Source of the DNA: Halohasta litchfieldiae
Lineage (GTDB): Archaea > Halobacteriota > Halobacteria > Halobacteriales > Haloferacaceae
Reading direction: 5' to 3'
Assembly (NCBI RefSeq): GCF_002788215.1
Contig: NZ_CP024845.1
Span: 1,550,001-1,614,000, forward strand
DNA length: 64,000 nucleotides
Shown piece after piece: positions 28,880-37,514 of this stretch. Made by a program: the position numbers and the translations under genes. Below the pieces are notes generated by a model. The model did not search any database, was not told where the DNA came from, and worked only from the letters and a program-made list of their open reading frames with translations. Every line of letters begins with the position of its first letter. Position 1 is the first letter of the stretch.

Positions 28880-29299
28880 ATGAGCGCGGATCAGACACAG
28901 CGGTCGACCCGGTGTCTCGTCGCAAAGGTCGGGCTCGATGGCCACGACCGGGGGGCACATGTCATCGCCCGTGCGTTCCGGGATGCCGGCTTCGAGGTCA
29001 TCTACTCGGGACTCCACCGAGCACCCGAGGAGATCGTTCAGGCCGCCGTCCAAGAGGACGTCGACGTCCTCGGCATCTCGATCCTCTCGGGGGCCCACAA
29101 CACGCTGGTCCCGAAAGTCATCGAGGGGCTGAAATCCTACGACGCCTTCGAGGATACCCTGATTTTGGTCGGCGGCATCATCCCCGAGGACGACAAGACC
29201 GAGCTCAAGGAACTCGGCGTCGCCGAAATCTTTGGGCCGGGCACCTCGACGGCCGAAACCGTCGAATTCGTCCGTAAACACGCGGCTCCGGCGGAGTGA
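28880..29299 (+). CDS. Methylmalonyl-CoA mutase, cobalamin-binding small subunit
   Basis: 139 aa from the ATG at 28880. The B12 motif is KVGLDGHDRGAHVIARAF (DxHxxG, the His that ligates cobalt), with SILSGAHNTL and LVGGIIPEDD as the SxL and GG signatures. It is the stand-alone B12 domain; the catalytic large subunit is not in this window. meaB follows three bases after the stop, so both serve the conversion of methylmalonyl-CoA to succinyl-CoA. An upstream in-frame start is contradicted by the preceding gene's end. Confidence 0.94.
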   Translation: MSADQTQRSTRCLVAKVGLDGHDRGAHVIARAFRDAGFEVIYSGLHRAPEEIVQAAVQEDVDVLGISILSGAHNTLVPKVIEGLKSYDAFEDTLILVGGIIPEDDKTELKELGVAEIFGPGTSTAETVEFVRKHAAPAE

Positions 29300-29301
29300 C
29301 A

Positions 29302-30387
29302 ATGCACGACCTCAGCGACGAGGACGCCCAACTGTACGAGGCACTCCTCAACGGCGACCACAGCGCCCTCGCACGAGTCATCACCAAGATCGAAAACCGG
29401 ACGCCGGGCTATCGCAACCTCCTCGCAGCAATCCACGACGAAACCGGCACTGCCTCCGTGGTCGGCATCACCGGGAGCCCCGGCACCGGCAAGTCGACGC
29501 TGGTCGACACGCTCACCAAACAGTACCGCGACCGGGGCAAGACGGTCGGCATCATCGCGGTCGACCCCTCCTCGCCGTACACTGGGGGCTCAGTACTCGG
29601 CGACCGGATTCGGATGAGTTCGACCGCGGGCGATATGGACGTCTTCATCCGCTCGATGAGCGCCCGCGGTCGACTCGGTGGGCTCTCGATGGCGACCGCC
29701 GACGCGGTCAAAGCACTCGACGCCTTCGGCAAGGATCGAATCATCGTCGAAACCGTCGGCGCGGGCCAAAACGAGGTCGACATCGTCGAAACCGCCGAGA
29801 CGGTCGTCGTCGTCGTCCAACCCGGCTCCGGCGACGACGTTCAGCTTTTGAAGGCGGGCATCCTCGAAATCGGAGACCTATTCGTCGTCAATAAGGCCGA
29901 CAAGGACGAGGCTGCCGGAACAGTGGCGGATCTCGAAACGATGATTCATATGGATAGCTCGCCGACCGCGGGGCTCTCTACTGGTCACCATGCTGATCCG
30001 GAGCCGAGCGAGGAGGCCGAACCGGCGTCTACTGACGACGAAAGCTGGACCCCGCCAGTAATCGAAACAGTCGCCACCACCGGCGAGGGTGTCGACGAAC
30101 TCCGAACAACGCTCGCTGACCACCGACAGTATCTTGCCGACTCCGGCGAGGGCGGGAGTCGACGCCAACAGCGGGCTGAAACCGAGATCAAACGCCTCCT
30201 CCGAGCCGATCTCGGTGAGATTACTGAACAAATTCTCGACTCACAGGGCGGGGTCGAACCGCTGGCGGCATCGGTTGTCCGGCGGGAAACCGATCCATAC
30301 AGTGTCGTCGCACAACTCGTCGACCCCGTTGAAACAGCTGTCGAGGAAGCGGTGAACGAGGAGACTGTGACTGAGACTGAAAAGTAG
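29302..30387 (+). CDS. meaB: Methylmalonyl-CoA mutase-associated GTPase MeaB (ArgK family)
   Basis: 361 aa from the ATG at 29302; a GTG at 29296 overlapping the previous stop is an alternative. P-loop GSPGTGKSTLVD, base and switch residues DPSSPYTGGSVLGDRIRM, VETVGAGQNEVDI, and NKADKDEA for guanine recognition. A Ser/Glu-rich insert of about 25 residues follows NKAD and is not typical of MeaB from bacteria. MeaB protects and reloads the mutase; co-transcription with the B12 subunit supports that. The gene ends converging on the hydrolase at 30424. Confidence 0.94.
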   Translation: MHDLSDEDAQLYEALLNGDHSALARVITKIENRTPGYRNLLAAIHDETGTASVVGITGSPGTGKSTLVDTLTKQYRDRGKTVGIIAVDPSSPYTGGSVLGDRIRMSSTAGDMDVFIRSMSARGRLGGLSMATADAVKALDAFGKDRIIVETVGAGQNEVDIVETAETVVVVVQPGSGDDVQLLKAGILEIGDLFVVNKADKDEAAGTVADLETMIHMDSSPTAGLSTGHHADPEPSEEAEPASTDDESWTPPVIETVATTGEGVDELRTTLADHRQYLADSGEGGSRRQQRAETEIKRLLRADLGEITEQILDSQGGVEPLAASVVRRETDPYSVVAQLVDPVETAVEEAVNEETVTETEK

Positions 30388-30423
30388 GCGGTGACTACGG
30401 GTTTCAGGATGAACCTAACTCGG

Positions 30424-30915
30424 TTAGGGGATAATTGCAGCAACTTGGGTACTGTACTCCGTCGCGGCTGGCCAGACATAGTACAAAATCCCGGCGAACG
30501 CCCCGATTTCTAATCCAGTAACGAGCACCGTCACGAGATCGGATCTGCTACTGGAGACCGGAATACCGACCGGGAGGTTGTACTCTTGGCTCAGAAGTGG
30601 ATACCACAGCGCGATTCCACGGGTGCTCCCGACGACATCAAGGATGTAGTGGGTCGCAACGCCGATCCAGACGTACTGGAGATTGCCGAAGTAGATCGGC
30701 CACGCGAGGAAGATCGCCAACATCGGCAGGTTGTGGAACGTTTTTCGGTGTTTACCGAAGGCAGTGTCGACGTCAGGCATTAGCGCCCCGAGTGTGACTG
30801 GCACCGATAGCTTCAGGATCATCTCGGCGGTCGCGATATCCCACGTCGGCTGGAGTACCGCACCCAGCCCGATACTCAACAACACCGCGTTCAGCACGTG
30901 CCCTCGTTTGTTCAT
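30424..30915 (-). CDS. Membrane-bound DUF457/YdjM-like metal-dependent hydrolase
   Basis: 163 aa with about four membrane segments. The family motif is visible near the start: MNKRGHVLNAVLLS, GALMPDVDTAFGKHRKTFHN and THYILDVVGSTRG. The His and Asp residues form a probable metal site at the membrane face. The family was named from E. coli YdjM; substrate is unknown. Confidence 0.88.
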   Translation of the reverse strand: MNKRGHVLNAVLLSIGLGAVLQPTWDIATAEMILKLSVPVTLGALMPDVDTAFGKHRKTFHNLPMLAIFLAWPIYFGNLQYVWIGVATHYILDVVGSTRGIALWYPLLSQEYNLPVGIPVSSSRSDLVTVLVTGLEIGAFAGILYYVWPAATEYSTQVAAIIP

Positions 30916-31025
30916 TCTCTATTCGGTGAGTATCTGCCGAGCTACCTGTATGTTTCCGATGACGCTCTGCTACGACGTCACAACAATGGCGAAAGAAAGA
31001 GGGTTTCGGCCTCAAAGGGGAGAGT

Positions 31026-32129
31026 ATGAACTACGAGACGCCGCAGTTCTTCCACGTGATGCAGTATGCGGCGGCCGCCGACCGGGACGTGATCGATATG
31101 GTGAGTGGCAACCCCGACTGGGAGCCACCCGAAGCGATCCGTGATGGGCTCAGTGAGTACGCCGAAAGCGACGCCAGCGAGTTCCAGTATCCACCGAGTG
31201 ACGGTCTCAAACCCTTGCGCGAGGAGATCGCCGCCCGGCGCAACGTCGACCCGGCCCGCGTGATCGTCACCAACGGCACCGGCGAGGCCAACTATCTCGG
31301 AATGGCCCGCGCACTCGAACGAGACGCAGGCGAGGACTGCGTCCTCATCGACCCCGTCTACCCCTACTATCCGGGCAAAGTTTCGATGCTCGGCGGCGAA
31401 ACTCAACTGGTCGACGCGGCCCGCAATGGAACCCTCGATGTCGAGTCGACGTGTGAGGCAATCGGTCCAGAAACAGGGTTGATCGTGCTCAACACGCCCA
31501 ACAATCCCACCGGTGCAGTGTACGACATCGACTCGATCAGAGCAGTCGTCGAGACCGCCGCCGATCACGATGCGCTGGTGGTCGTCGACGAGGTGTACGA
31601 TCATTTCGACTTTGCTGGCTCCTTCAAGAGCGCACTCACATTGGATGCCGACAACGTGATCGTCACCAGCGGCGTCTCGAAATCGATGGCGATCACTGGC
31701 TTCCGTGTGGGATACGCCATCTTCCCACAGGATCTCATCGAGCCAGCCAAAACCCGCCACATGTTAGTCAATGTGACGACCAGCAGACCCGCCCAGCAGG
31801 CGGTATACAACGCCTACCGCGAGACAGGCCCCGACTACTACGCGGCGGCCCGCGACCGACTGACTGATCGCGTCGACTCGTTTACCGAGGCCCTCGATAG
31901 GGCGGGCGCGGAGTATACGACCCCGGATGGTGCATTCTACGTGTTGGCGCGGTTCGACGGCTTCCCCGGGACGATGGAGAACGTAAAGACGCTGATCGAT
32001 GAGGCGGGCGTGGCGGGAATGCCGGGCTCTACGTTCGGAACCGCCCGAAACGACTGGCTCAGATTCGCGCTCGTAACACCCCGTGCGACCGAGGCCGCCG
32101 AGCGGTTGGCAGAGTACTTCGCCGAGTGA
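31026..32129 (+). CDS. PLP-dependent aminotransferase, class I/II
   Basis: 367 aa. MVSGNPDWEPPEAIRDGL, YPPSDGLKPLREEIA, GTGEANYLGMARAL, NTPNNPTGAVY, VVVDEVYDHFDF and TSGVSKSMAITGFRVGYAI give the fold type I core with the Schiff-base lysine in SGVSKSM. The specific amino acid is not evident. The ArsA-type gene follows in the same direction 64 bases later. Confidence 0.9.
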   Translation: MNYETPQFFHVMQYAAAADRDVIDMVSGNPDWEPPEAIRDGLSEYAESDASEFQYPPSDGLKPLREEIAARRNVDPARVIVTNGTGEANYLGMARALERDAGEDCVLIDPVYPYYPGKVSMLGGETQLVDAARNGTLDVESTCEAIGPETGLIVLNTPNNPTGAVYDIDSIRAVVETAADHDALVVVDEVYDHFDFAGSFKSALTLDADNVIVTSGVSKSMAITGFRVGYAIFPQDLIEPAKTRHMLVNVTTSRPAQQAVYNAYRETGPDYYAAARDRLTDRVDSFTEALDRAGAEYTTPDGAFYVLARFDGFPGTMENVKTLIDEAGVAGMPGSTFGTARNDWLRFALVTPRATEAAERLAEYFAE

Positions 32130-32193
32130 GTGGTGTGGTAGTTGGTCGCAGTCGACCGACGGCTACACAAGTCCCGGTGGTCTCTCCCCGCGT

Positions 32194-33363
32194 ATGAGTG
32201 ATATCGATGTCGAGCCTGTCGACAAAGTGGCGGAAGACGAGAGCGTCGACACCGGGCCAATGGAGGCGGACGAGGGACCACAGCCAGTCGAGGTGACCGC
32301 GACGGAGACTGATCTCCCGGCTGGCATTGAGGCTCCCGAGTACGTTCTGTACGGCGGCAAAGGTGGCGTCGGCAAAACGACGATGGCCGCCGCGACAGCG
32401 CTGTCGAGCGCCGCCGGTGGCGCGTCGACGCTTGTCGTGTCGACTGATCCGGCCCACTCGCTGTCGGACACCCTCGAAACGCGGATTCCGCCGACACCAA
32501 CCCGAATTAGGGAAGACCTACCGCTGTGGGCTGCCGAAATCGATCCCGACGACGCGATGGGCGAGGGGATGTTCGGCACCGAAGAAGACCCACTCGGCGG
32601 GATGGGCGAGATGGGCGACCAGCTCGGCCCGATGGGCGATATGCTTGGCGGGGGCGAAGACGGTGACGAGGGAATGGGCGGCATGGCCGGAATGATGGGA
32701 ATGGGTGGCTCGATGCCCGGTGCGGACGAGGCGGTGGCGATGCGTCAACTCCTCGAATATCTCGACGACCCACGGTTCGACCGCGTGATCGTCGACACCG
32801 CGCCGACGGGCCACACCTTGCGGCTGCTCGAACTACCAGAGATTATGGATTCGATGGTGGGGAAGGTCATGAAGATGCGCCAGCGAATGCAGGGGATGTT
32901 CGACGGACTCAAAGGCATGTTCGGCGGCGGCAGCGACGACCCTGACCCCTCGGCTGATCTCGAACAGCTGCAAGACCGGATTGAACGACTCCGGGGCGTG
33001 CTTCGTGATCCAAACCAAACCGATTTCCGAGTGGTGATGATTCCCGAAGAGATGAGCGTCGTCGAATCCGAGCGACTGGTCGACCAACTCGCATCCTTCG
33101 AGATACCGGTCCAGACGCTCGTCGTCAACCGGGTGATGGAGAACCTCGCCGACATCACTGACCGCGAGGTCGACCCCGAGTGGATCGTGACTCCGAATCT
33201 TGACGACTGTGAGTTCTGCCAGCGACGGTGGCAAGTCCAGCAAAACGCCCTCCAGCAGTCGACTGATCTGTTCCGCAACCGCGATGTCAAGCGTGTCCCA
33301 CTGCTGGCCGACGAGGTTCGCGGCGAGGCCGCACTCCGTGTCGTGGCAGCCTGTTTGGCGTAA
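32194..33363 (+). CDS. ArsA/Get3-like ATPase with Met/Gly-rich insert
   Basis: 389 aa from the ATG at 32194. Deviant Walker A GGKGGVGKTTMAAAT, switch I STDPAHSLSDTL, switch II DTAPTGHTLRLLELP and VVNRVMENLA. About 50 residues between switch I and II (about 130-180) are rich in Gly and Met (MGEMGDQLGPMGD, GMAGMMGMGG). In Get3/TRC40, the corresponding region is a methionine-rich groove that binds tail-anchored proteins, so a membrane-protein targeting role is more likely than arsenite export; this is inference. Two Cys (CEFCQRRW) near 331 could bind zinc, as in Get3. Confidence 0.88.
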   Translation: MSDIDVEPVDKVAEDESVDTGPMEADEGPQPVEVTATETDLPAGIEAPEYVLYGGKGGVGKTTMAAATALSSAAGGASTLVVSTDPAHSLSDTLETRIPPTPTRIREDLPLWAAEIDPDDAMGEGMFGTEEDPLGGMGEMGDQLGPMGDMLGGGEDGDEGMGGMAGMMGMGGSMPGADEAVAMRQLLEYLDDPRFDRVIVDTAPTGHTLRLLELPEIMDSMVGKVMKMRQRMQGMFDGLKGMFGGGSDDPDPSADLEQLQDRIERLRGVLRDPNQTDFRVVMIPEEMSVVESERLVDQLASFEIPVQTLVVNRVMENLADITDREVDPEWIVTPNLDDCEFCQRRWQVQQNALQQSTDLFRNRDVKRVPLLADEVRGEAALRVVAACLA

Positions 33364-33374
33364 GTAGGTGGCGG

Positions 33375-34199
33375 CTACGTTACTTTGCGGACGAGCGACC
33401 AGAGTTTGTCACGGACTGTGTCCGGAATGAATCGCGCGAGGACACTGACACGGGCGACAGTGCCAACCGGAACGCGAGGAACGGGTTTGGTCGCGCTTGC
33501 GGCGTTGACGATGTCTTCGGCCACTCGTTGCGGTGAGACCGCACCGGGACCGTCGCCGCCGATGGCTTCGGTGTCATCGAACATGCCGTAGAAGTCGTCG
33601 TAGGCTTCGCTGCGCTCGGCGGCGTCGACTTCATCTCCGGCCCGGTCCGAAAAGTTGGTCTGGACCGGTCCCGGTTCGATCAGGACGACATCGATCCCGA
33701 ACTGCTCTACTTCTGCGCGGAGCGCATCGGACATCGCTTCGAGGGCGAACTTCGAGCCACAGTAGGTGCCGCCGCCGGGGAACGAGACGCGGCCCGCGAC
33801 AGAGGAGATGTTGATGATCGTCCCCGACTCCTCGCGGCGCATATGGGGTAACACGGCACGAATGAGTCGATGCGGACCGTAGACGTTGACTTCGTACTGT
33901 TTTTCGACCTGTTCGACTGGGATATCTTCGACCGGGCCGAACTGGCCGAAGCCAGCGTTGTTGACCAGACAGGTGATGACGCCCTCCTCGTCGAGGATGC
34001 GGTCGACCACGCGGTCGACGTCGTCTTGGCTGGTGACATCCAGTCGGTCAGTTTTACAGCCAGTGTCTTCGAGCGCCTCGATATCGGCCGGGTCACGCGC
34101 GGTCGCATACACCGTCCACCCCTCCTCGTTGAAGGCGAGAGCGGTGGCCCGCCCGATACCGGACGAACAGCCAGTAATGAGTACCGTCTTCGGTTGCAC
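33375..34199 (-). CDS. SDR family oxidoreductase
   Basis: 274 aa, classical SDR. TGCSSGIGRATALAF (NADP loop), NNAGFGQFGPVED, INISSVAGRV and TYCGSKFALEAMSDAL (YxxxK). The Arg-containing ATARDP after strand 2 suggests NADPH preference. Substrate not deducible. It converges with the ArsA-like gene, 11 bases between stops. Confidence 0.92.
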   Translation of the reverse strand: MQPKTVLITGCSSGIGRATALAFNEEGWTVYATARDPADIEALEDTGCKTDRLDVTSQDDVDRVVDRILDEEGVITCLVNNAGFGQFGPVEDIPVEQVEKQYEVNVYGPHRLIRAVLPHMRREESGTIINISSVAGRVSFPGGGTYCGSKFALEAMSDALRAEVEQFGIDVVLIEPGPVQTNFSDRAGDEVDAAERSEAYDDFYGMFDDTEAIGGDGPGAVSPQRVAEDIVNAASATKPVPRVPVGTVARVSVLARFIPDTVRDKLWSLVRKVT

Positions 34200-34263
34200 A
34201 TGCGTGCTTCTGCCCCGTGGATGTTAATTATACGCCTTTTGTCGACTGAACAGTGACCCGATA

Positions 34264-35085
34264 CTAACGATCCGATTTGACCTCGTCAGCGTAGCTGTCG
34301 GCCAACCGCGTCGGCTCGGGGAGTTTGTAGCCGCCGCCGAGGGCGGCCACGAGGTCGACCGTTGTCTCGGCGCTCACTCGGTGGCCGGGACTGACGTAGA
34401 GGGGATTGATATGGCGACTCCCTGATTCGTACTGTCTCGACTGGTAGGCGTAGCCGATGATTGTGCCGGCTGGGCAGTCGACGCGACCCGTCGCTTCGAT
34501 TGGGGTGCGCCACCCCTCCGGTCTGTTCTCTACTGACTCCCACGGCTCACCACACAGCAGGCTCTTTGCGATGCCAATAGCCGGAATGTCGAAGACGACA
34601 CCCATGTGGGTTGCCAGCCCAGCCTGTCGGTAGTGAATCCGCCCGCTGCCGTCGAAACAGGCGAGATCCGGCTCACAGTCGAGCGTGGCGAAGGCCTCAA
34701 CAATCGCTTCGCCCTCCCGAAACGAGAGTAAGCCGGGTATATACGGGACCGAAAGCTCGGTGACCGCGTGAGTCCGTTCGATTATGTCGCCGTCTCGGAG
34801 TGCAACGATAGCGCTGATCGCGGTATCGTCGACAAATGCTTGGTCGACGCCAGCGATGATGGGTGACTCTTGATTGGCGGTCGGTGCCGGGTTCTCAGCC
34901 GAGGTCAGCGTCGACTGCGTAGAGTCTGTCGACGTGAGGGACTCTGTCGACTGGGTAACCGTGGCCGGATCAAACGACAATCGATCAGTAAACTCGGCTT
35001 CGGCCGCGATCTCCCGCTGGAGCTCCTCCATCGTAGACCGGGAAAGCGTCGGATCGGGGACGAGATCGGGTCGAACCGGGTGCAT
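34264..35085 (-). CDS. nfi: Endonuclease V (deoxyinosine 3' endonuclease)
   Basis: 273 aa. Catalytic residues: D81 in IIAGVDQAFVDD, E124 in SFREGEAIVEA, D145 in CFDGSGRIHYRQAG and K174 in GIAKSLLCGE. Between the N-terminal helix and the first catalytic strand lies a Ser/Thr-rich stretch of about 30 residues (43-73) that other Nfi proteins lack or have shorter. It cuts one phosphodiester 3' of deoxyinosine. It is followed by the rhomboid gene upstream in the same direction, 3 bases apart, so the two may share a transcript. Confidence 0.94.
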   Translation of the reverse strand: MHPVRPDLVPDPTLSRSTMEELQREIAAEAEFTDRLSFDPATVTQSTESLTSTDSTQSTLTSAENPAPTANQESPIIAGVDQAFVDDTAISAIVALRDGDIIERTHAVTELSVPYIPGLLSFREGEAIVEAFATLDCEPDLACFDGSGRIHYRQAGLATHMGVVFDIPAIGIAKSLLCGEPWESVENRPEGWRTPIEATGRVDCPAGTIIGYAYQSRQYESGSRHINPLYVSPGHRVSAETTVDLVAALGGGYKLPEPTRLADSYADEVKSDR

Positions 35086-35088
35086 CGA

Positions 35089-35988
35089 TTAGAACCGTCG
35101 ACGGCCGCCACCGCCGCGGCCGCCGAACTGGAGTTGGTTCGGAACGCGAACCTCTCCCTTGAGCTTTCGGCCGTACCAGAGGCCGATCACGAGGCCGACG
35201 AGATGGGCGAAGTGGGCGACGTCCCCCATGCCGACGGTCCCGGCGGCCGACGGGTCGATGAGGAACAGCACCGAAATGGCCGCAAACCCGAATGTCAATA
35301 TATAGAGCGGGATCGGGAGGACGAAAAACAGCAGTACCTTCATATCGGGGTTGAGGATCGTCAGCACGCCCAGAATGGCAAAGACGGCACCACTGGCTCC
35401 GAGAACTGGCGTGTAGTCTCCGGTGAGGAGTGCGACACCGACATGGCCGAGTCCAGCGGCCATCCCTGCACCGAGAAACAGCAAGAGGAATTTCTTCGAG
35501 CCGGTGTAGCGCTCGACAATCGGCCCGAAGAAAAACAGGGCAATACTGTTTGCTGCAAGGTGGTAGAGCCCACCGTGGGAGAAAATCGAGGTGATCCACG
35601 TCCAGAGATACTCGGGGTGGGCTGGCGACAGCGTGAACACCGCTGTGAAGACAGCGGGACCGAACAGTACGTTGACGATCAACTGCAGGAGGAATGTGAT
35701 CCACATCAGCCCCAACAGCGTATAGGCCATGTTGCCACGGAAGTAGCTCAGTGGCCCTCCGGTGCCGGTTAGCTTGTCGACCATTCCTCGTGCTTTCGAC
35801 GTTCGGCCGCCGGATTCGACGGAATCGTCGAACCCACTGTCGAAGACGCCGCTGGGATCGTCCCAGTCGTCGAGCCCCGGACAGTCGTGGTTCTCGGGGA
35901 GCCGATGGGCCGCACAGAACGTCTGGCCACAGCGCCGACACTGATAGGGCATGTTCTCATCCGCGCCACACGCATCGCATTTCGCCAT
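35089..35988 (-). CDS. Rhomboid intramembrane serine protease with N-terminal AN1 zinc finger
   Basis: 299 aa. The N-terminus is an AN1-type finger: Cys 4, 7, 17, 20, 25, His 28 and 34, Cys 36, the spacing of the family. Six membrane segments follow (about 85-275). The nucleophile is S199 in GASGAVFA, and the catalytic His is probably H262 in AHLVGLVIG; HGGLYHLAANSIALFFFG is the second-segment signature. Haloarchaeal AN1-rhomboids are known, but their substrates are mostly not. The gene ends three bases before nfi. The C-terminus is a Gly/Arg tail. Confidence 0.93.
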   Translation of the reverse strand: MAKCDACGADENMPYQCRRCGQTFCAAHRLPENHDCPGLDDWDDPSGVFDSGFDDSVESGGRTSKARGMVDKLTGTGGPLSYFRGNMAYTLLGLMWITFLLQLIVNVLFGPAVFTAVFTLSPAHPEYLWTWITSIFSHGGLYHLAANSIALFFFGPIVERYTGSKKFLLLFLGAGMAAGLGHVGVALLTGDYTPVLGASGAVFAILGVLTILNPDMKVLLFFVLPIPLYILTFGFAAISVLFLIDPSAAGTVGMGDVAHFAHLVGLVIGLWYGRKLKGEVRVPNQLQFGGRGGGGRRRF

Positions 35989-36046
35989 TAGCAGTACCTA
36001 ACGGCGGCGGGATCAAAGGAGTTTGGCTCTCGTGTGCCTAGGCGAC

Positions 36047-36154
36047 TCACTCGCTGTCGGCTGTGGCAGTCTCGCTCTCGTCGTCCTCGGGGTCGAAGTT
36101 CGTCGGGACAACAGTGAGATGCTGTATTCCGAAACTCGGTTGGGATGCTGCCAT
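36047..36154 (-). CDS. Very short acidic protein (35 aa)
   Basis: ATG at 36154, TGA at 36047-36049. The product begins MAASQPSFGIQHLTVVPTNF and ends with a strongly acidic tail (DPEDDESETATADSE), the composition of haloarchaeal proteins. A TATA-like AATTATTTGG lies about 30 bases upstream on the minus strand with a perfect palindrome in between. It fills an otherwise empty 305-base gap between the rhomboid and pyrophosphatase genes. No known function. Confidence 0.55.
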   Translation of the reverse strand: MAASQPSFGIQHLTVVPTNFDPEDDESETATADSE

Positions 36155-36169
36155 CACACTCACCGTTTC

Positions 36170-36182
36170 GGGCTGTCAGCCC
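36170..36182. promoter_or_regulatory. Palindrome GGGCTGTCAGCCC before the short acidic gene
   Basis: Six-base arms GGGCTG and CAGCCC separated by one base, located between a TATA-like element (36183-36190) and the ATG at 36154. Placement suits an operator; not otherwise supported. Confidence 0.35.
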
Positions 36183-36293
36183 AAATAATTACCCATGCGC
36201 ATACCGTATTCCGCGTGGTGTCAGTATGCGTGAGACACATCCGTGGCTGTAGATGAGGAGAACAACAACGAAAACAGCAGGTTGTGTCGACTG

Positions 36294-36824
36294 TTAGAAC
36301 TTCTCGTCGTAGAGCTCTTGGCTGTGCTCGATGGCGTCAACTGCGGCCTGTTTGTCTTCCCAGCCAAGGATTTCGGCCTCTTTGCCGTCTTCGAGGTTCT
36401 TGTAGGTGCTGAAGAACTCGGTGATCTCGTCTTGCTTCTGCTGGGGGAGATCGGCGAGATCTTCGATGTGGTCGTAGCGTGGGTCCTCAGTCGGGACGGC
36501 GATGACTTTGTCGTCCTGCTCGCCGCTGTCGTCCATCTTCATCAGCGCGACAGGGCGGGCTTCGACCACACAGCCGGGGAACGTCTGGTCTTTGACCAAC
36601 ACGAGCACGTCGAGTGGGTCGTCGTCGTCGTACCACGTTCGCGGGATGAAGCCGTAGTCAGAGGGGTAGTGAACGTTCGAGTGGAGCACGCGATCCAGCA
36701 CGACTGCTGGAATATCCTTGTCGTACTCGTATTTGTTCCGGTCGCCTTTCAGACATTCGACGACAGCGTGAATCGTCTCGGGCGCATCAGGTCCCGTTTC
36801 GAGCGTTTTCCAAAGGTTCGTCAT
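36294..36824 (-). CDS. ppa: Inorganic pyrophosphatase, family I
   Basis: 176 aa. Family I signature DDDDPLDVLVLV follows SDYGFIPRTWY, and substrate-binding Lys and Glu residues are in NKYEYDKDIPAVVLDRVL. It hydrolyses pyrophosphate to drive biosynthesis. Monocistronic, with a 326-base upstream region that holds two copies of CAGTCGACTG. Confidence 0.97.
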   Translation of the reverse strand: MTNLWKTLETGPDAPETIHAVVECLKGDRNKYEYDKDIPAVVLDRVLHSNVHYPSDYGFIPRTWYDDDDPLDVLVLVKDQTFPGCVVEARPVALMKMDDSGEQDDKVIAVPTEDPRYDHIEDLADLPQQKQDEITEFFSTYKNLEDGKEAEILGWEDKQAAVDAIEHSQELYDEKF

Positions 36825-37150
36825 TACGTATACCGGTTCCGAGACCCAGCAAAAAGTCCTTTCGGGACCCAGTCGACTGTCGTGTCATCCTCACACATAC
36901 TTCAGTCGACTGGGAGACCGACCACCTCTAAACAGTCAACATATCGTTTGTTTATTTGATAATTAAGCAATTTAGTCGGAAAATAGTTAATAAGTTTATC
37001 ATTTATTGGAGCGCTCAAACCGTGCAACTGCGCTCAGTCGCCATGATAATAGGGTGTTTAAGCCGGTAATACGCCGATCTCTGATGACAAATGCAGAAAT
37101 CGAGGTCTGAGTACCGAAGTTTTAAATAGCATGATGACATTTAGCCAACT
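36825..37150. other. Intergenic region between ppa and the PadR gene (no gene seen)
   Basis: No open frame resembling a protein. Two 10-bp palindromes CAGTCGACTG at 36870-36879 and 36903-36912, 33 bases apart centre to centre, face the ppa promoter. The rest is A/T-rich up to the PadR TATA box. Confidence 0.5.
37121..37128 (+). promoter_or_regulatory. TATA box of the PadR regulator
   Basis: TTTAAATA, 23-30 bases before the ATG at 37151, with no room for a 5' leader. Confidence 0.6.
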
Positions 37151-37510
37151 ATGTCAGAGGCACAATCAGTTAGCGACGAATTAGATCTGGCACGCGACCT
37201 GACCGCGTTCCAGCAGAACATCCTCGTGATCCTCTCGGAGGAGCCACGATACGGACTCGCCATCAAGCGCGAGCTCGAAGACTACTACGGGACGGAAGTC
37301 AACCACGGTCGGCTTTACCCCAACCTCGATGACCTCGTCGAGATGGATCTCGTCGAGAAAAGCGAACTCGACAAGCGGACCAACCAGTACGAACTCACCG
37401 AACTGGGGTACAAAGCCATCCTCGGCCAGTTCGAATGGAAGCTTTCGAAGTTCGTCACCGACCACGACCGCGCACAGGACATCTACGACCTGGTCGACGC
37501 CCTCAAATAA
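37151..37510 (+). CDS. PadR family winged-helix regulator
   Basis: 119 aa. The PadR wing and recognition helix are clear: QQNILVILSEEPRYGLAIKRELEDYYG, VNHGRLYPNLDDLVEMDLVEKSELDKRTNQYELTELG. It lacks the C-terminal Vir_act_alpha domain, as short PadR proteins do. Ligand and targets unknown. It is leaderless and converges with the rnhA operon. Confidence 0.92.
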   Translation: MSEAQSVSDELDLARDLTAFQQNILVILSEEPRYGLAIKRELEDYYGTEVNHGRLYPNLDDLVEMDLVEKSELDKRTNQYELTELGYKAILGQFEWKLSKFVTDHDRAQDIYDLVDALK

Positions 37511-37514
37511 CCGG

